NCBI RefSeq assembly: GCF_010093535.1 | Contig: NW_022985188.1 | Span: forward strand, 216,141-280,140 | From: Lindgomyces ingoldianus | Lineage: Eukaryota; Ascomycota; Dothideomycetes; Pleosporales; Lindgomycetaceae | Direction of reading: 5' to 3' | Length of the DNA stretch: 64,000 nt | Shown here: positions 1 to 11,419 of the stretch, one piece after another | Layout: each line of letters starts with the position of its first letter | Position numbering within the stretch: position 1 is the first letter of the stretch | Made by a program: the position numbers and the translations under genes | Notes under the pieces: model-generated | Database searches by the model: none | Told to the model about the DNA's origin: nothing | Seen by the model: the letters and a program-made list of their open reading frames with translations, nothing else

Positions 1-387
1 ACTGTCTGCCAAGGCAAAAAATGGTTTGACTGCGCAGAATGCCACCAGGAATCCGCCGACCATCCCCTGCTGCAGAGCTTTGATATGACCTTCGCCTGCA
101 AAAAGTGCAAAAAGTGCTTCCGGAAAGATACGCGCGAGTTTGAGGAGAGGTGCGCCATCATGCCCAACATATCTTCATCAGCTGCATATTGACAATTGGT
201 AAGCGACGAGTACTGCCCGCATTGCGATAACCACTTTGTCCTCGAGGCGAAAACGCCAAAGGCCTCGCTGCAGGTCGAGGGAGAGGATGTCCGGGTAGAT
301 TCAAGGATGCTCAAGGACGACCGGATTAAAGGTGAGGAGTTAAGGACAATATTTAATGTCAAGGACGCGGCGGACCGCTTGGGATGA
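1..387 (+). CDS. CHY-type zinc-finger protein, C-terminal part (5' end outside window)
   Basis: This is the C-terminal end of a zinc-ribbon protein resembling CHY zinc-finger proteins; yeast Hot13, a mitochondrial intermembrane-space zinc protein, is a small member. Exon 1 covers 1-149 and exon 2 204-387. The intron (150-203, 54 nt) has the slightly unusual donor GTGCGC and acceptor TAAG, and removing it keeps the frame. Visible metal ligands are the Cys/His clusters CQGKKWFDCAECH, DHPL, CKKCKKCF and CPHCDNHF, which match the CHY finger order. A charged tail ending DAADRLG follows. The gene is truncated by the window edge, so its length and start are unknown. Its tail faces the proteasome gene, leaving about 240 bp for both 3' UTRs. 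The family call is fairly safe. The Hot13 role is inference. Confidence 0.75.
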
Positions 388-627
388 CGTTACCAAACCC
401 ACGAGAGTGTATCACATTAATAGACTTGGCGGCGAGAAAGACCTGCGAAACAAGGGCTGCGCTCCAGAATCAGATCCGACTACACTTTTAGAACCAGGCC
501 CGGGAGTGCGCCAGATATGCAGTATATTGACTGGCCAGTACGTCTGGTATTGTACAGATCCCAAGAGGTCTACATCACCTGGACGCCGATGCTACTCATG
601 TGCCTTCCCATCCCCGAACACCGCCCT

Positions 628-1595
628 CTATGACCCAGATGCCTCGCCAGATGGCCGCGTGAGAATTGCGGCAGTGCCAGTGCCGGGGGTGCGCCCTGGC
701 CTCCTGCTTGCAGCCTCCTCCTGCTTCTCCGTGTTGATGCTCTCCACGTACTTCTCAATGTCCTCCACGGGCAGCATTTCCAGGGTCTTGCCCGGGGCCA
801 TGACCGCGATCTCTATGTTTTTAGCACCAGTCTGCACAACCTCCAGCAGTGACTTGACGGTGAGTTTGATGGTCTCCTCTCGGTCCATATCACTCTTGTG
901 GTTTCGCTCGAGGAACTCGCGGACCGTCTTACTGGATCTGCCGATGGCATTTGCTTTCCTGTATCAATATTAAATCATGTCCATAGCACGTAGTTACATG
1001 AGCGCTCACCATGCAGAATAGATACCAGAGGGTTCGGTTTGGTACAGGCGAGGGGTCTCATCATTGGGGTCGAAGCCAACAATCAGAGTGCTGATTCCGA
1101 ACGGCCGCACACCACCACTCTGCGTATATCGCTGCTGCACACCGGCCACATATTTTGTGATGTATTCTATCGAAACGGGGTCCTCGACGGTCAGACGATG
1201 CGACTGGGCTTCTAAGCGGGCCTTGTCAACCAGAATGCGGGCATCAGCGTTCAGGCCAGCGAAGGCAAGGGCGACATGGGTATCGACGAGGCAGATTTTC
1301 GACGGCGTGATTCGGGTATCCTGGAGCTTCATTGCAGATCGCTTTTCGCATCCGAGCACGACAATATCGTGGCCCTTCACGCCGACAGCGCAGGTACCTG
1401 GCACAGGTCAGCACCTTTGAATCTCGACCGAGAGAGTTGTCAGCATACCTCGCTTCACGGCCTCCAGGGCATACTCGACCTGGAAAACGTGTCCATCGGG
1501 ACTGAAGACTGTCGTAAATTAAGCATTAGCTTGCGTTGGAGAGGCTAGAGATTGTTGCTTGTACCTGACAGAGCTCGATCGTATCCCGAGGCCAT
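628..1595 (-). CDS. PRE6: 20S proteasome subunit alpha type-7 (alpha4)
   Basis: This is an alpha-ring subunit of the 20S proteasome, structural and not proteolytic. It has four exons on the minus strand: 1565-1595, 1449-1508, 1010-1397 and 628-958, giving 269 residues, the expected length. All junctions are in phase. The start [10 protein letters not shown] at 1595 followed by [20 protein letters not shown] is the conserved alpha-subunit N-terminal signature that gates the channel. [37 protein letters not shown] and [13 protein letters not shown] are characteristic of the PSMA7/Pre6 branch. The C-terminus, [13 protein letters not shown] with a Ser/Gly-rich tail, also fits the fungal orthologue. 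It is divergent from the Dld2-type gene, with 272 bp between the start codons. Confidence is high because the sequence is near-consensus over its full length. Confidence 0.96.
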
Positions 1596-1867
1596 AGCGA
1601 AAAGCGAGAATTGAGGAGTTCTGGGGACCAAAGAGGAGCTGCTATATAGGATAGAGGGCGGAGAAGAGACGGCGCGGTAATGTGGGTGGAAAATGGTAGG
1701 CAAAGCTGGCGGTCGGAGCTGTTGGAGCTTCCGCGTCGTTGGTGAGCCTGGAATGCCAAGCTAACTGGGCCTGTGCCATCCCAGTCGCTGATGACTAAGA
1801 TTTTGACATTTATCGTGAATGTCGACTTCGAAATTCGCTACCCCACTATCGCATTTGCCTTGTGTCA
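1596..1867. promoter_or_regulatory. Divergent promoter between proteasome alpha4 and Dld2-type gene
   Basis: 272 bp separate two start codons pointing away from each other, so both promoters must lie here or overlap the 5' UTRs. A GGTGGAAAA at 1685-1693 differs by one base from the yeast Rpn4 proteasome box GGTGGCAAA. Whether such a box works in this fungus is not known, so I give it little weight. No clear TATA box is seen. Confidence 0.4.
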
Positions 1868-3690
1868 ATGGCGACTTCATTTAGGTTCGCGGCCTCACTG
1901 CGGCGAGCATCACAATCGCCTCGGCCTGCACCTTGTCTTTCACGCTTTAGATCGACAGTCCAAGTACGATGGACCGGAAGTACATCGGCGACTTCTGAAC
2001 CTCACCAGCCGGTTGAAAAGGGAATTGGGAAAGGTGGGGCTGCTCCCGCGAAGGTGATCAAATTCACATCCGAAGCGTAAGGCGCCCTTAATGAGCACCT
2101 TCGTCATACCCAGAACTTACCTTCGTTTAGGTATCCCGAACTTCAAAGAAATTCTAGGTTTGCCAAGCTTACCCAGGAACATGTGGACTATTTCCAAAAT
2201 CTTCTTGGTGCGGAATCTGCAATTATTGATGGTTTGTCAAAGGATGCATCAGAGGACATCGAGCCGTTCAACAGCGACTGGATGCGCAAGTATCGTGGTC
2301 ATGCCCAACTTGTACTAAAACCTCAATCCACCGACGAAGTGAGCAAGATCTTGAAGTATTGCAATGACAATCTGCTTGCTGTAGTTCCGCAAGGTGGTAA
2401 TACTGGCCTTGTTGGGGGCTCTGTCCCGGTCTTCGACGAGATCGTGATAAATCTCCAGAAGATGAACAATATCAGATCGTTTGATGAGGTGTCTGGCATA
2501 CTTGTTGCTGATGCTGGAGTTATCCTAGAAGTCGCAGACAACTTCCTTGCCGAGAGGAGGCATATCTTTCCATTAGATCTTGGAGCAAAAGGATCTTGCC
2601 AGATTGGCGGTAATGTTGCAACAAACGCAGGTGGACTTCGCCTTCTTCGCTACGGCAGTCTTCACGGCAATGTCCTGGGAATCGAGGTGGTTCTGCCCGA
2701 TGGCACCATCGTGGACGATCTCTCGAAACTCAGGAAAAACAACACTGGATACGATATCAAGCAACTCTTCATCGGAGGCGAGGGCACGATCGGAATTATC
2801 ACGGGAATCTCAATTCTCTGCCCTCAGCGCTCTCCCGCCATTAATGTTGCATACTTCGGACTTGAGAGCTACGAGAAGTGTCAGGAAGCCTTCAAAGAAG
2901 CAAAAAACCAATTGTCTGAAATCCTCTCTGCCTTTGAGCTGATGGATGGACGGACCCAGAAACTAATCAATAGGGCAACAGGCAAGAAGCTTCCTCTTGA
3001 AGGAGAACATCCCTTCTTCTGCCTAATTGAGACTAGTGGATCGAACACTGATCACGATAATGAGGTTTGTGAGCCATTTTTGAGGTGACCGTTTCGCTGA
3101 CAAATGCAGAAACTCCAATCGTTCCTCGAGCATGTCATGGAAACCTCGATAGTTTCCGACGGCGTGCTGGCGCAAGATCAAACCCAGATCCAGGAGCTCT
3201 GGTCTTGTCGAGAAGGGATCCCTGAATGTCTTGGCCACTGGGGTGGCGTCTATAAATACGATCTATCGCTGCCAATTTCGGATATGTACGATCTTGTTAA
3301 CGACGTCCGGGATCGACTCATGAAGGCAGGGCTAGTCGGAGACGAGGATTTCCACCCAGTGGTGGATGTTGTAGGCTACGGGCATATGGGTGATGCGAAC
3401 CTTCATCTCAATGTCCCTACTAGAAGATATGATAAAGAGGTGGAGAAGCAGCTGGAGCCGTTTGTGTATGAGTGGGTGCAGATGAAGAATGGTAGTATTA
3501 GCGCGGAACACGGATTAGGAATCGCAAAGAAACCCTTTATTGGATACAGCAGGAGCGACACGATGATTCGGCTAATGAAGCAGATCAAAGATCTCTATGA
3601 TCCTGTTAGTTATACTTTCTCCCAGATTGACCTTTTCGATGCTAACATACCCCGCAGAATGGGATCATGAACCCGTACAAATATATATAG
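1868..3690 (+). CDS. DLD2: FAD-linked D-2-hydroxyglutarate / D-lactate dehydrogenase (Dld2/D2HGDH type), mitochondrial
   Basis: This flavoenzyme of the VAO/PCMH family oxidises D-2-hydroxy acids (D-2-hydroxyglutarate or D-lactate). Four exons, 1868-2076, 2131-3064, 3110-3604 and 3658-3690, join in phase to 556 residues. The N-terminus is Arg/Ser-rich and lacks acids for about 45 residues, as in a mitochondrial presequence. The FAD-binding signature is PQGGNTGLVGGSVPVFDE, followed by LDLGAKGSCQIGG and ATNAGGLRLLRYGS. The C-terminal cap holds VGYGHMGDANLHLNV and NGSISAEHGLG. The last exon encodes only NGIMNPYKYI and is easy to miss; without splicing, translation would end in a spurious tail. 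The overall pattern matches yeast Dld2 more closely than Dld1. Substrate preference cannot be read from sequence alone. Confidence 0.93.
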
Positions 3691-3759
3691 AAATTCATTT
3701 TAAGCGTCAAATGATCTACAAGGCTGCGGACCTCCTCCTCCCTTTCTTACGTCGACCAT

Positions 3760-4818
3760 TTAAACATTAGCCCTCTTCATCCCGCTGGATTCCAGCAGCT
3801 TTATTATGTTCTGTCGGTAAATGGAGTCTCGTTTTTCTTCTTCTTTGTACAAATTTTCCAGTCCGTCTTTCATTCGCTCCGCAAACGCCTTCACGAATCT
3901 TGTCCGGGTGAAAGGAAAGTCGCTCCCGTACAATAGCTTTTCGTGGCTAATTTGATGGCCCTCGACCAGCGCCTTCAATTGCCCCTGGCCGCCCTCAGGT
4001 CCGTCAAAAACCAAACCGGCCAAGTCAAAGTAGAATTGAGTCACCAGCTGTCTGTGAGCATCACGCGGCTCAACCTTCTTTCCACCGGGAACTAAGTGGG
4101 AGAACTGTACACATCGGGTAAAGAGAGGAGGCATGCAGCCCCCAGCATGAGGAATGATGAATCTCATGTTCGGACAACGTTCAACGGTGCCACTCAGGAA
4201 TAGGTGAACTACAGCGCGTGCAGTATCAAATAGAAACTCGAACATTGGAATGGGATAGTGATCTCCGAAGGGCAACGCGTCAATCGTTTCCGCGGAATTT
4301 GTTCCTGGCTGGCAATTTACGCACGGCTTCGAAGGATGAATAAATACCGTCGCGCCAACCCGATTCAACTTCTCAAAGATAGGATCAAACATCGGCGCCC
4401 CGATGTAGTTCCCATGGTAATTCGTCATCAAACCAAACCCATCAGCACCTTCATCAATCGCAACATCAATCTCTTTCAGCGCAGCCTCGACATCCGGAAG
4501 CGGCAGAGAGGCCCAGAATCCGAATTTATCGGGATACTTGCCTTTCAATCCCGCGGCATACGAATTGCAGTGTCGGGTTAGATTTCGGCCGAGCTCGTCC
4601 TCTCCGGGAACGATGTGTGTTCCGGGTGAACTAACACTAAGAATGGATTTGGAGACGTTGCAGGATGACATCATGTCTAGGTGGGCTTCGACGGACCAGG
4701 GTGGGATTTCAGGCATCCCGTCGACTTTCTCGTGGCCGTTATTCATGAGCGCGGCATGGTAGTTTGGGGGAAGGAAGTGTGAGTGGACATCTATTCGTTT
4801 TGGGAGTGGGTTGGTCAT
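3760..4818 (-). CDS. Amidohydrolase-2 family metal-dependent decarboxylase (ACMSD / 6-MSA decarboxylase-like)
   Basis: A single-exon TIM-barrel amidohydrolase of 352 residues. The start at 4818 gives MTNPLPKRIDVHSHF, the usual short lead before the first metal motif; the upstream in-frame extension to 5076 has no family character. All five expected metal and catalytic positions are present: His12 and His14 (HSH), His161 (FIHPSKP), His224 (IIPHAGG) and Asp300 (YGSDFPF). Known relatives are aminocarboxymuconate-semialdehyde decarboxylase, gamma-resorcylate decarboxylase and fungal 6-methylsalicylate decarboxylase. Decarboxylation of an aromatic or muconate-type acid is therefore likely, but the substrate is undetermined. 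No polyketide synthase or tryptophan-catabolism gene lies nearby, so the context does not help. It is convergent with the Dld2-type gene and divergent from the reductase gene. Confidence 0.88.
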   Translation of the reverse strand: MTNPLPKRIDVHSHFLPPNYHAALMNNGHEKVDGMPEIPPWSVEAHLDMMSSCNVSKSILSVSSPGTHIVPGEDELGRNLTRHCNSYAAGLKGKYPDKFGFWASLPLPDVEAALKEIDVAIDEGADGFGLMTNYHGNYIGAPMFDPIFEKLNRVGATVFIHPSKPCVNCQPGTNSAETIDALPFGDHYPIPMFEFLFDTARAVVHLFLSGTVERCPNMRFIIPHAGGCMPPLFTRCVQFSHLVPGGKKVEPRDAHRQLVTQFYFDLAGLVFDGPEGGQGQLKALVEGHQISHEKLLYGSDFPFTRTRFVKAFAERMKDGLENLYKEEEKRDSIYRQNIIKLLESSGMKRANV

Positions 4819-5167
4819 GGTTGCGTGGAAGTAGGCAGATTGTTCACTCGGCGGGACTTGATGGCTGACACAATAGTGAACGGCAAGACTCAGTTTATAT
4901 GCTATTTTAATAGATTGGAGCGGACCACTCATAGTAGTATTCGGACCCCCATCGGGCCGAACATGAGGACGAATTGCACATACGAGATCATCACAAGCAT
5001 GTGGCTGGTGTGGCTTGAATGCGCTGATCGATATGCCCCACATTCCTTCTTTGCTCCGCGTGCCTCTCCGGCCCACACTTCCACCTTCACTTCACCTTTT
5101 TCTGCCATGACACACCCACCTGTCCTCCTCTTCCCGGCACCACCAGCTTGGGCACATATTCATTGCC
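4819..5167. promoter_or_regulatory. Divergent promoter, amidohydrolase / methylenetetrahydrofolate reductase
   Basis: 349 bp lie between two outward-facing start codons. The half nearest the reductase is pyrimidine-rich (around 5040-5160), a common fungal promoter feature. I see no convincing TATA box or named factor site. An open reading frame through this stretch on the minus strand is only an upstream extension of the amidohydrolase frame. Confidence 0.4.
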
Positions 5168-7214
5168 ATGGAGAAGGTTACGGATAAGATTAATGCCTTG
5201 CCTGAGGGCGCTAACTACTTCTCACTGGAGTTCTTCCCTCCGAAAACATCCATGGTGTGTAGCACATTAAATAAGTAATACAACGTCATTGACATGTCTG
5301 CAGGGCTTTGCGAATCTTCAATCCCGCCTCGAGCGTATGTCCCAGGCTCTGCGTCCGCTCTTCGTCACCGTGACTTGGGGTGCCGGCGGTTCGACAGCTG
5401 CCAAGTCCCTTGAACTTGCTGAAATCTGCCAGCGTCAGTTGGGCTTGACGACATGTCTGCACCTGACATGCACCAACATGAGCCGCTCGCTTATCGATGA
5501 AGCCCTCGAGCAGGCTAAGGTCTTAGGGATTCGGAATATCTTGGCGCTACGCGGGGACGCACCCCGCAGTGAGGAATATCGCAACGAAGCGCAGTTGTTG
5601 GAGGGCGACTCCAACAAGGACTTCACGTGGGCCATTGACTTGGTCCGCTATATACGGAAGCAGTACGGAGATTACTTCTGCATTGGTGTCGCGGCATATC
5701 CGGAAGGTCATTCTGATGAGTCAACCCCGAATCCTGAACATCAAGATCCTTTATTCGATTTGCCGTATCTAGTTGATAAGACAAAGGCTGGTGCAGATTT
5801 CATTATGACACAGCTATTCTTCGATGTCAAGGCTTTTGACACATTTGAGAAAATGTTGAGGGAGCATGAGTCTGGCGTTTTCAAAACGATACCCATCATC
5901 CCGGGTTTGATGCCGATCCAGAGCTACCAGATATTACGACGGACGACAAAGCTCAGTCATGCCAAGCTGCCCACGGATATTTTGGGGAGGCTGGATGCCG
6001 TCAAAAGCGACGACGAGTTGGTAAAACAGGTCGGAGTGCAAATCTTGAGCGAAATGGTTGATCACATCAAAAAGCGCCCTAGCGTAACACAGCGAGGCTT
6101 CCATTTCTATACGCTAAATCTCGAAAAAGCCGTCTCCCACATTGTCGAAAACACTCATCTCATCCCGCCAACGCTAATCGAAGACGATGAAGAAGCTATT
6201 GCCTCCCTGACTCCTGGCAATCCATCCCCTCCAGACGGTGCCATGATGAATCGTGATCGTCGTCGCCTCTCATCAATTAACTCTAGCCCGCACAACCGTG
6301 TCATCATCTCACGACCTGCTAAATCCAGCAACGTCAGCTTCGAGGCACCTGAAGATGAGGCTGGCATTCTCAAGGGCCCCATCAGCACTAGAGCCAACAC
6401 GCTCGCCATCTCAGAGGGCGAAGGCTCGCTCGGCAGAGAAGCAACATGGGACGACTTCCCCAACGGCCGCTGGGGCGACGCACGCTCTCCCGCATTCGGC
6501 GAAATAGATGGTTACGGCCCAACTCTCCACGTGTCCACTCCCCAAGCTCTAAAACTATGGGGCCATCCTGTCGACAAAGCCGACATCTCAACTATCTTCC
6601 GTCGCCACATCACCGGCGAACTCGACGCAATCCCCTGGTCCGAACAAGGCCTAAGTCCAGAAACGAGCACCATCAAAGACGAGCTCCTCGCACTAAACAA
6701 CAAGGGCTGGTGGAGCGTAGCATCTCAACCGGCTGTCAACGGGCTTAAATCCTCCGACCCCGTGTTCGGCTGGGGTCCTCGCAACGGCTTCGTCTTCCAA
6801 AAACCCTTCGTGGAGTTCTTCCTCCCAACATCCGACTGGGCAGTCCTGCAACCCCGCCTTGAAGCCCAAGAACAGATCACATACTTTGCGGGGAATTCCC
6901 AGGGCGAGCTTGTGGGGAATGGTGAGGGTAGTGTGAATCCGGTTACGTGGGGCACGTTTGCGGGGAAGGAGATTATCACACCTACAATTATTGAGAGGGA
7001 GAGCTTTAGCAGTTGGAGGGAAGAGGCATTTAGTATTTGGAAGGAGTGGCAGAGGGTTTATCCGCCCGTGAGTCCGTCGGCGAGGTTGTTGGGTGCAGTG
7101 AGAGAGGACGTTTGGTTAGTCAATGTTATTTGGGGAGATTTTGTTAAGGGGAGGGAGTTGTGGGAGTTTTTGATGGATGTGCAGGGAGTTGCAGAGGGGA
7201 GGCAGTGTGTATAG
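5168..7214 (+). CDS. MET12: Methylenetetrahydrofolate reductase, Met12 type
   Basis: Reduces 5,10-methylene-THF to 5-methyl-THF, the methyl donor for methionine synthesis, in the cytosol. Exon 1 is 5168-5254 and exon 2 is 5304-7214. The 49-nt intron removes cleanly, giving about 665 residues, which fits the family. The FAD-binding TIM barrel starts with SLEFFPPKT (about residues 19-27) and continues with TWGAGGST, HLTCTNM, NILALRGD, IGVAAYPEGH and ADFIMTQLFFD. A Ser-rich linker (about residues 320-400) leads to the C-terminal regulatory half with WDDFPNGRWGD. Fungi usually have two paralogues; the FFPPKT and TWGAGG wording fits Met12 rather than Met13 (FVPKT, TWNAGG). The initial ATG was chosen because exon 1 supplies the conserved first strand. 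The gene was not tested for a second short intron near its 3' end, where homology is weaker. Confidence 0.93.
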
Positions 7215-8848
7215 AGGCGGTTTGGAGTGAATTGAGATGCGGGGGGCTGGGGAAAGGGGTTGGGATGATGGTTGGGGAGATTGTGAGCGTTTACACTATT
7301 GGCAAGGCTCGTATCCGCTCATGTTCCATTTCTAAATTGGGCAGATCTGATTTGCAAGAGATCGTCATCAGGCCCATCTCATATAGCTTTTATTTACAGT
7401 TTCTTACCCTTAGAAAATTCGTCGTCTCCCCATCCTCTCGTAGGCTCGTCGTCCTAAAACAAGACACTAATTTAGGATACGCTATCTCTTACTATCCTTC
7501 GATCCAGATTCCGCTTCTCTGCCAAATTGGAGTAATCATCCTGAATTCTCAATAATTCGCCAGTCTTTGCAAAGGCGGGCGTTCTTCTAAGTCAGCAATC
7601 GTTTTCACACTCCGTAATTGGTTTGCACGTGGGGAACACATCGGGGATAGTGCAGTAGTTTGTTTCAACCTTCCAGCCCCAACCTAGAACTCGCTCATCC
7701 ATCGTCGACATCTAGGTTGCTACATGCATGATCATGATCTGGACGGTTGATTAGGCCCTTTTCTCCAGTGTAAGAATTCTAATCTCGCCTCCAGTTTTCT
7801 ACGGCGGGTGCGGGGAATCTTTCGGTAAATCTCCTCGTTTTCTACTCCCGGCACTCCCAACTCCCGGCAAATTCTCCGCTACCCGAGACACCTGCATCGG
7901 CCAAAACCAAAGACGAACGCCGGAACTACTGTGCAACGTTTGTGAAAGCGAGGGAGCCAGCGCCATCGATACTCCACGAATGCTGGCATCAGCTTAGGAT
8001 ATCCTTGTTTCTCATATGAGGTACGGCGAGGGTGAGATATCTGTATCCTAAACACCCAAGGATTACCTTAAGGAGAATTGGAGATGGACCTTTTTGAAAC
8101 AAGTGATTAGATACCAATGAGATGGCTACTAAATGCACCAGTTTCCAAACAAAGTACTGAGAGTGAACACTAATAGTGGTGCGGTTTCTGCATCCAGTTG
8201 TGCAGGGTTTCGTTCAGCGGAAGCTCGAATGGCTTTAGAAGAACACACCACCCACCAGTCTAATCATCCCACGTCTACAGAAGAAAGATGCCATGCCACA
8301 ACATGCATCTGTCGGCGTTCCACCATATTCAGCCAGCCTCCATCTCCCTCACAAACCCCTCTCTTTCTCTAACCACCCCATCAAAACACCTAGCATAAAT
8401 CTCAATATCTATTTCAGCTCGACTCTAAGGCAAACCGCCCAGCATCTTACGTCAACGCTGCTGAAAAACTTGTCTAATCACTAGCATGCGATATAGATCG
8501 ACCCGTTCCCGGCTGTTAGCGCCAAGAGAAACGTCTTACGTGTGAACATTACAGAGCCAGGGTAAGGATGCTCAACGGCTGAAGCTGTAACTTTTTGACT
8601 CCCGGCACGGATGTGGGGATTGGGATTTGGGGAAGTGGGCACGGAGATGGATGGATCGATGGTTCACTGCTAATCTCGAATGTTCATTTTCATAGGTGTC
8701 TTGGGAGGTCGAGGAAGAATATAACTAGCGCTGGTTGCCCCTTATGATTGCTTGTTTAGACTGCTCTTCATTGGACTTCCGAGAAGTTTCTTTGATAATT
8801 CAATACTTGGTTCTATACGAAAGAAAGGTATTGAAGTTTCAATGTCAA
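7215..8848. other. Intergenic, no gene seen
   Basis: 1.6 kb between the reductase and the MFS transporter, with normal base composition. Short frames here lack family character and codon continuity. It contains the reductase 3' UTR and the transporter promoter. No tRNA-like fold or repeat was recognised. Confidence 0.5.
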
Positions 8849-10771
8849 ATGGCGGAGCTTCGGACATCTCAAAATCCAGGGCTAGGAAGCAATGAAGAAG
8901 GAATTGTACCATCAAGTAAGTCCTCAGAACGAACGAAGGGTATAGATATATGCTAACTGCTACTTACTGCCATCCAGAGCCACAGGACGAAGATACGAAG
9001 GAGCTTTGTCTTCCGGCTAGGAATACCAGTACCAATTCCAATACTAGTATCCACCCCGCAACCTCGACCACCAACTCGGACGTAATTACAACGCAAGACG
9101 AACAGCCTCTCAAATCGGAGGCTGAAAATCTAGAAGAGAAGATATACGAGGTGGTCGCCCAGACGTCCTCCAGTCCCGATGACACAACGACCACCACCTT
9201 CATCCCCGATCCTACGCTCAGCCTACCGGGTTGGAGAAAGATCGCCATAGCGACGTCTTTGTGTCTGGTAGCTTTCATACTGGGTTTTGAAAGTAGTATT
9301 ACTAGTGCGCTTGTTGGTCCTATTATCCAGATGTGGCATGTGGTGCCGCCGCTTGCTTTGTTGAACGTATCCATCTTTTTGAAGGTAATTTCCCCCCTTT
9401 CATTTCACCCCACCAATCCTCCCAAAATTTAAAATATTTTAACGCAAAATTAAAGGGCTGGTCCTTTGGCACCGCATTCTTCGGCCCTATTTCGGAAGCC
9501 TACGGTCGTCAATATCCTTTGTCCACTGGTCTCTTCCTCTTCATCGTCTTTCAGATCCCTACCGCATTAGCAAAGAATATCCAGACACTTCTTGTATCTA
9601 GGTTTCTTACGGGATTCTTTGGCTCTGTACCCTTGGTAACGGTGTATGCGATTTTTGGGGATGTATTAGGGGTGAGGAAGAGGGAGTGGGCGATGTTATG
9701 TTTCGGGACGAGTTTGCTTGTTGTGAGTATATTTTCAACCACTGTGTTTATAGGATGTAGTGGTTGATAGAGAAACAGGGAGCTTGTCTAGGTCCAATTG
9801 CTGGCGCCTATCTCGTTGTCACACACCCTGCAACCCGTCGGAACCATGACGGTTGGCGTTGGACGGAATACACGACGATCATCATGTCCTTCATTATCTA
9901 CCTCACCATATTTATCATTCCAGAGACTTGCCCTCATCGGCTCCACAATATGCGAGCCAAGAAGATGCACCCGACAAATCATGAGGAGATGACGGACCGC
10001 GCCGCCGAACGACACCGCACATCACCCAAACGTCTAATCGACGTATGGTTGAACCGGCCATTCATCATGCTCTTCACAGACCCACTCCTTTTTCTAAACA
10101 CCCTCCACTCCGCGCTCGCTCTGGGCATCCTGTACATAACCTTCGAAACTTTTATGCTTCCCTTCCTCCAAACCCGACACTGGCTGCGTCCCGACACTTC
10201 CTCCCTCCCACCATACGTTACCATGACCCTCGGCATCCTCTGTGGCACAACAATAACCAGCTACTTCATCCTCACCTTCATCACTCGCTACTTTGAAAAA
10301 TACGGCAAAATGAAAAAGCCTGAAACACGCCTCCTCCCCGTCCTCCTAGGCGCCCTCCTCCTCCCCTCAGGACTATTTTGGTTCGCATGGACGAACTCCC
10401 GCACCCAGCACTGGCTTTCACAAGCCGCATCCTGCATTTTCATCGGCGCAGGCGTCCTGCTCATTACCCAGCAGAGCGAGGCATATACGCTTGAAATCTA
10501 TAAGCCCGAGTATAGGAATAGCGTGTTAACGGCGACGGTCTTTTTGAGGAGTTTGTTTGCAGCGGGGTTTACGATGGCGAGTCGGCCTATGTATGAGAGG
10601 CTGCATGTGGATTGGGCGACGAGTGTTTGGGGATTTGCGAGTTTAGGCTTGGGAATTTGTCCAGTAGTAGTTTGGGGGTGGGGGGAGAGGTTGAGGAGGA
10701 GGAGTAGGTATGTGACGGAAGGCCAGGCGGTGGACGGCGGGAATGTGAATGGGGATGGGAGGGAAGTATGA
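8849..10771 (+). CDS. MFS transporter, DHA1 polyamine/drug-type
   Basis: A plasma-membrane major facilitator of about 577 residues. Exons are 8849-8915, 8978-9384, 9456-9722 and 9779-10771, all in phase; the first intron has a GCTAAC branch point. A hydrophilic N-terminal region of about 125 residues, rich in Thr, Ser and acids, precedes the first membrane segment (IAIATSLCLVAFILGFES). The loop 2-3 signature GPISEAYGRQYPL and the TM5 GPIAG motif are typical of the Tpo1/Flr1-like DHA1 group. A long cytoplasmic loop (HRLHNMRAKK to SPKRLIDVW) divides the two six-helix halves. Substrate is unknown; polyamines, azoles or small toxic compounds are typical for the family. No biosynthetic cluster surrounds it. 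An alternative ATG at 8842 is out of frame. Confidence 0.88.
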
Positions 10772-11419
10772 TTGGGAAGTGTAGATCACCTGCCCGGCTG
10801 AGATGGTTGTCGTTAAACTTCTCCTACAGGCTATAAGGGAGTTGCCAACTTGCTCTAGGTTGTTAATCCTCCCAGCTTTAATTTGATATCTTATGACCCT
10901 GTTGCTAATTTCCCTTTGGTAGCTTCTAACCTGCAGTTGGTGGTATATCAAATCCTCTATGCAGCCTGATTGTACCATGATTGAGAAGCCTCAATTCGTA
11001 TAATGCATGTAAGGTAATATTCTGTATGACCACAGTGGGCTGTTAACACACTTGAACAATGAGCGCAAGTCTTAGCAAAACTCAGATTAATGGTTTTGAT
11101 ATAGCTTCGATGATCGTCTCTAAGAAATCCGCAAAGGTTCGAGAGTAGCAACATACCAATGAGGTTGTTATTGGAGTGCAAGCCTCACAAAGTTCCAACC
11201 GTAAAGGTCCTGCAACAATATTAGAGGCGGTTGAGAAGGGAGAAGAAGGTCAAGGGGGAACGAATGAGAATCGAATTTTGCAAATAATTCTAATAACCCA
11301 GGTAATTCTCCTTACATGTCCGGGATGATGTGGTATAGTCCAAAAGGGAATAGCCTAGAGGCTTTTACCATTCAATAAATTCCAACCGTGGCAACATGTT
11401 CCCAGCATCAACTAATTCC
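10772..11419. other. Intergenic, converging 3' ends
   Basis: 648 bp between the transporter stop and the end of the SET gene on the other strand. Both neighbours end here, so it should hold only 3' UTRs and terminators. Nothing else was recognised. Confidence 0.45.

Noticed and set aside
356..973. 205-codon plus-strand frame
   Set aside because: It is antisense to the last proteasome alpha4 exon and its residues have no family character.
4819..5076. Longer N-terminus of the amidohydrolase from 5076
   Set aside because: The extra 86 residues are unlike the family, and the ATG at 4818 gives the normal distance to the HxH motif.
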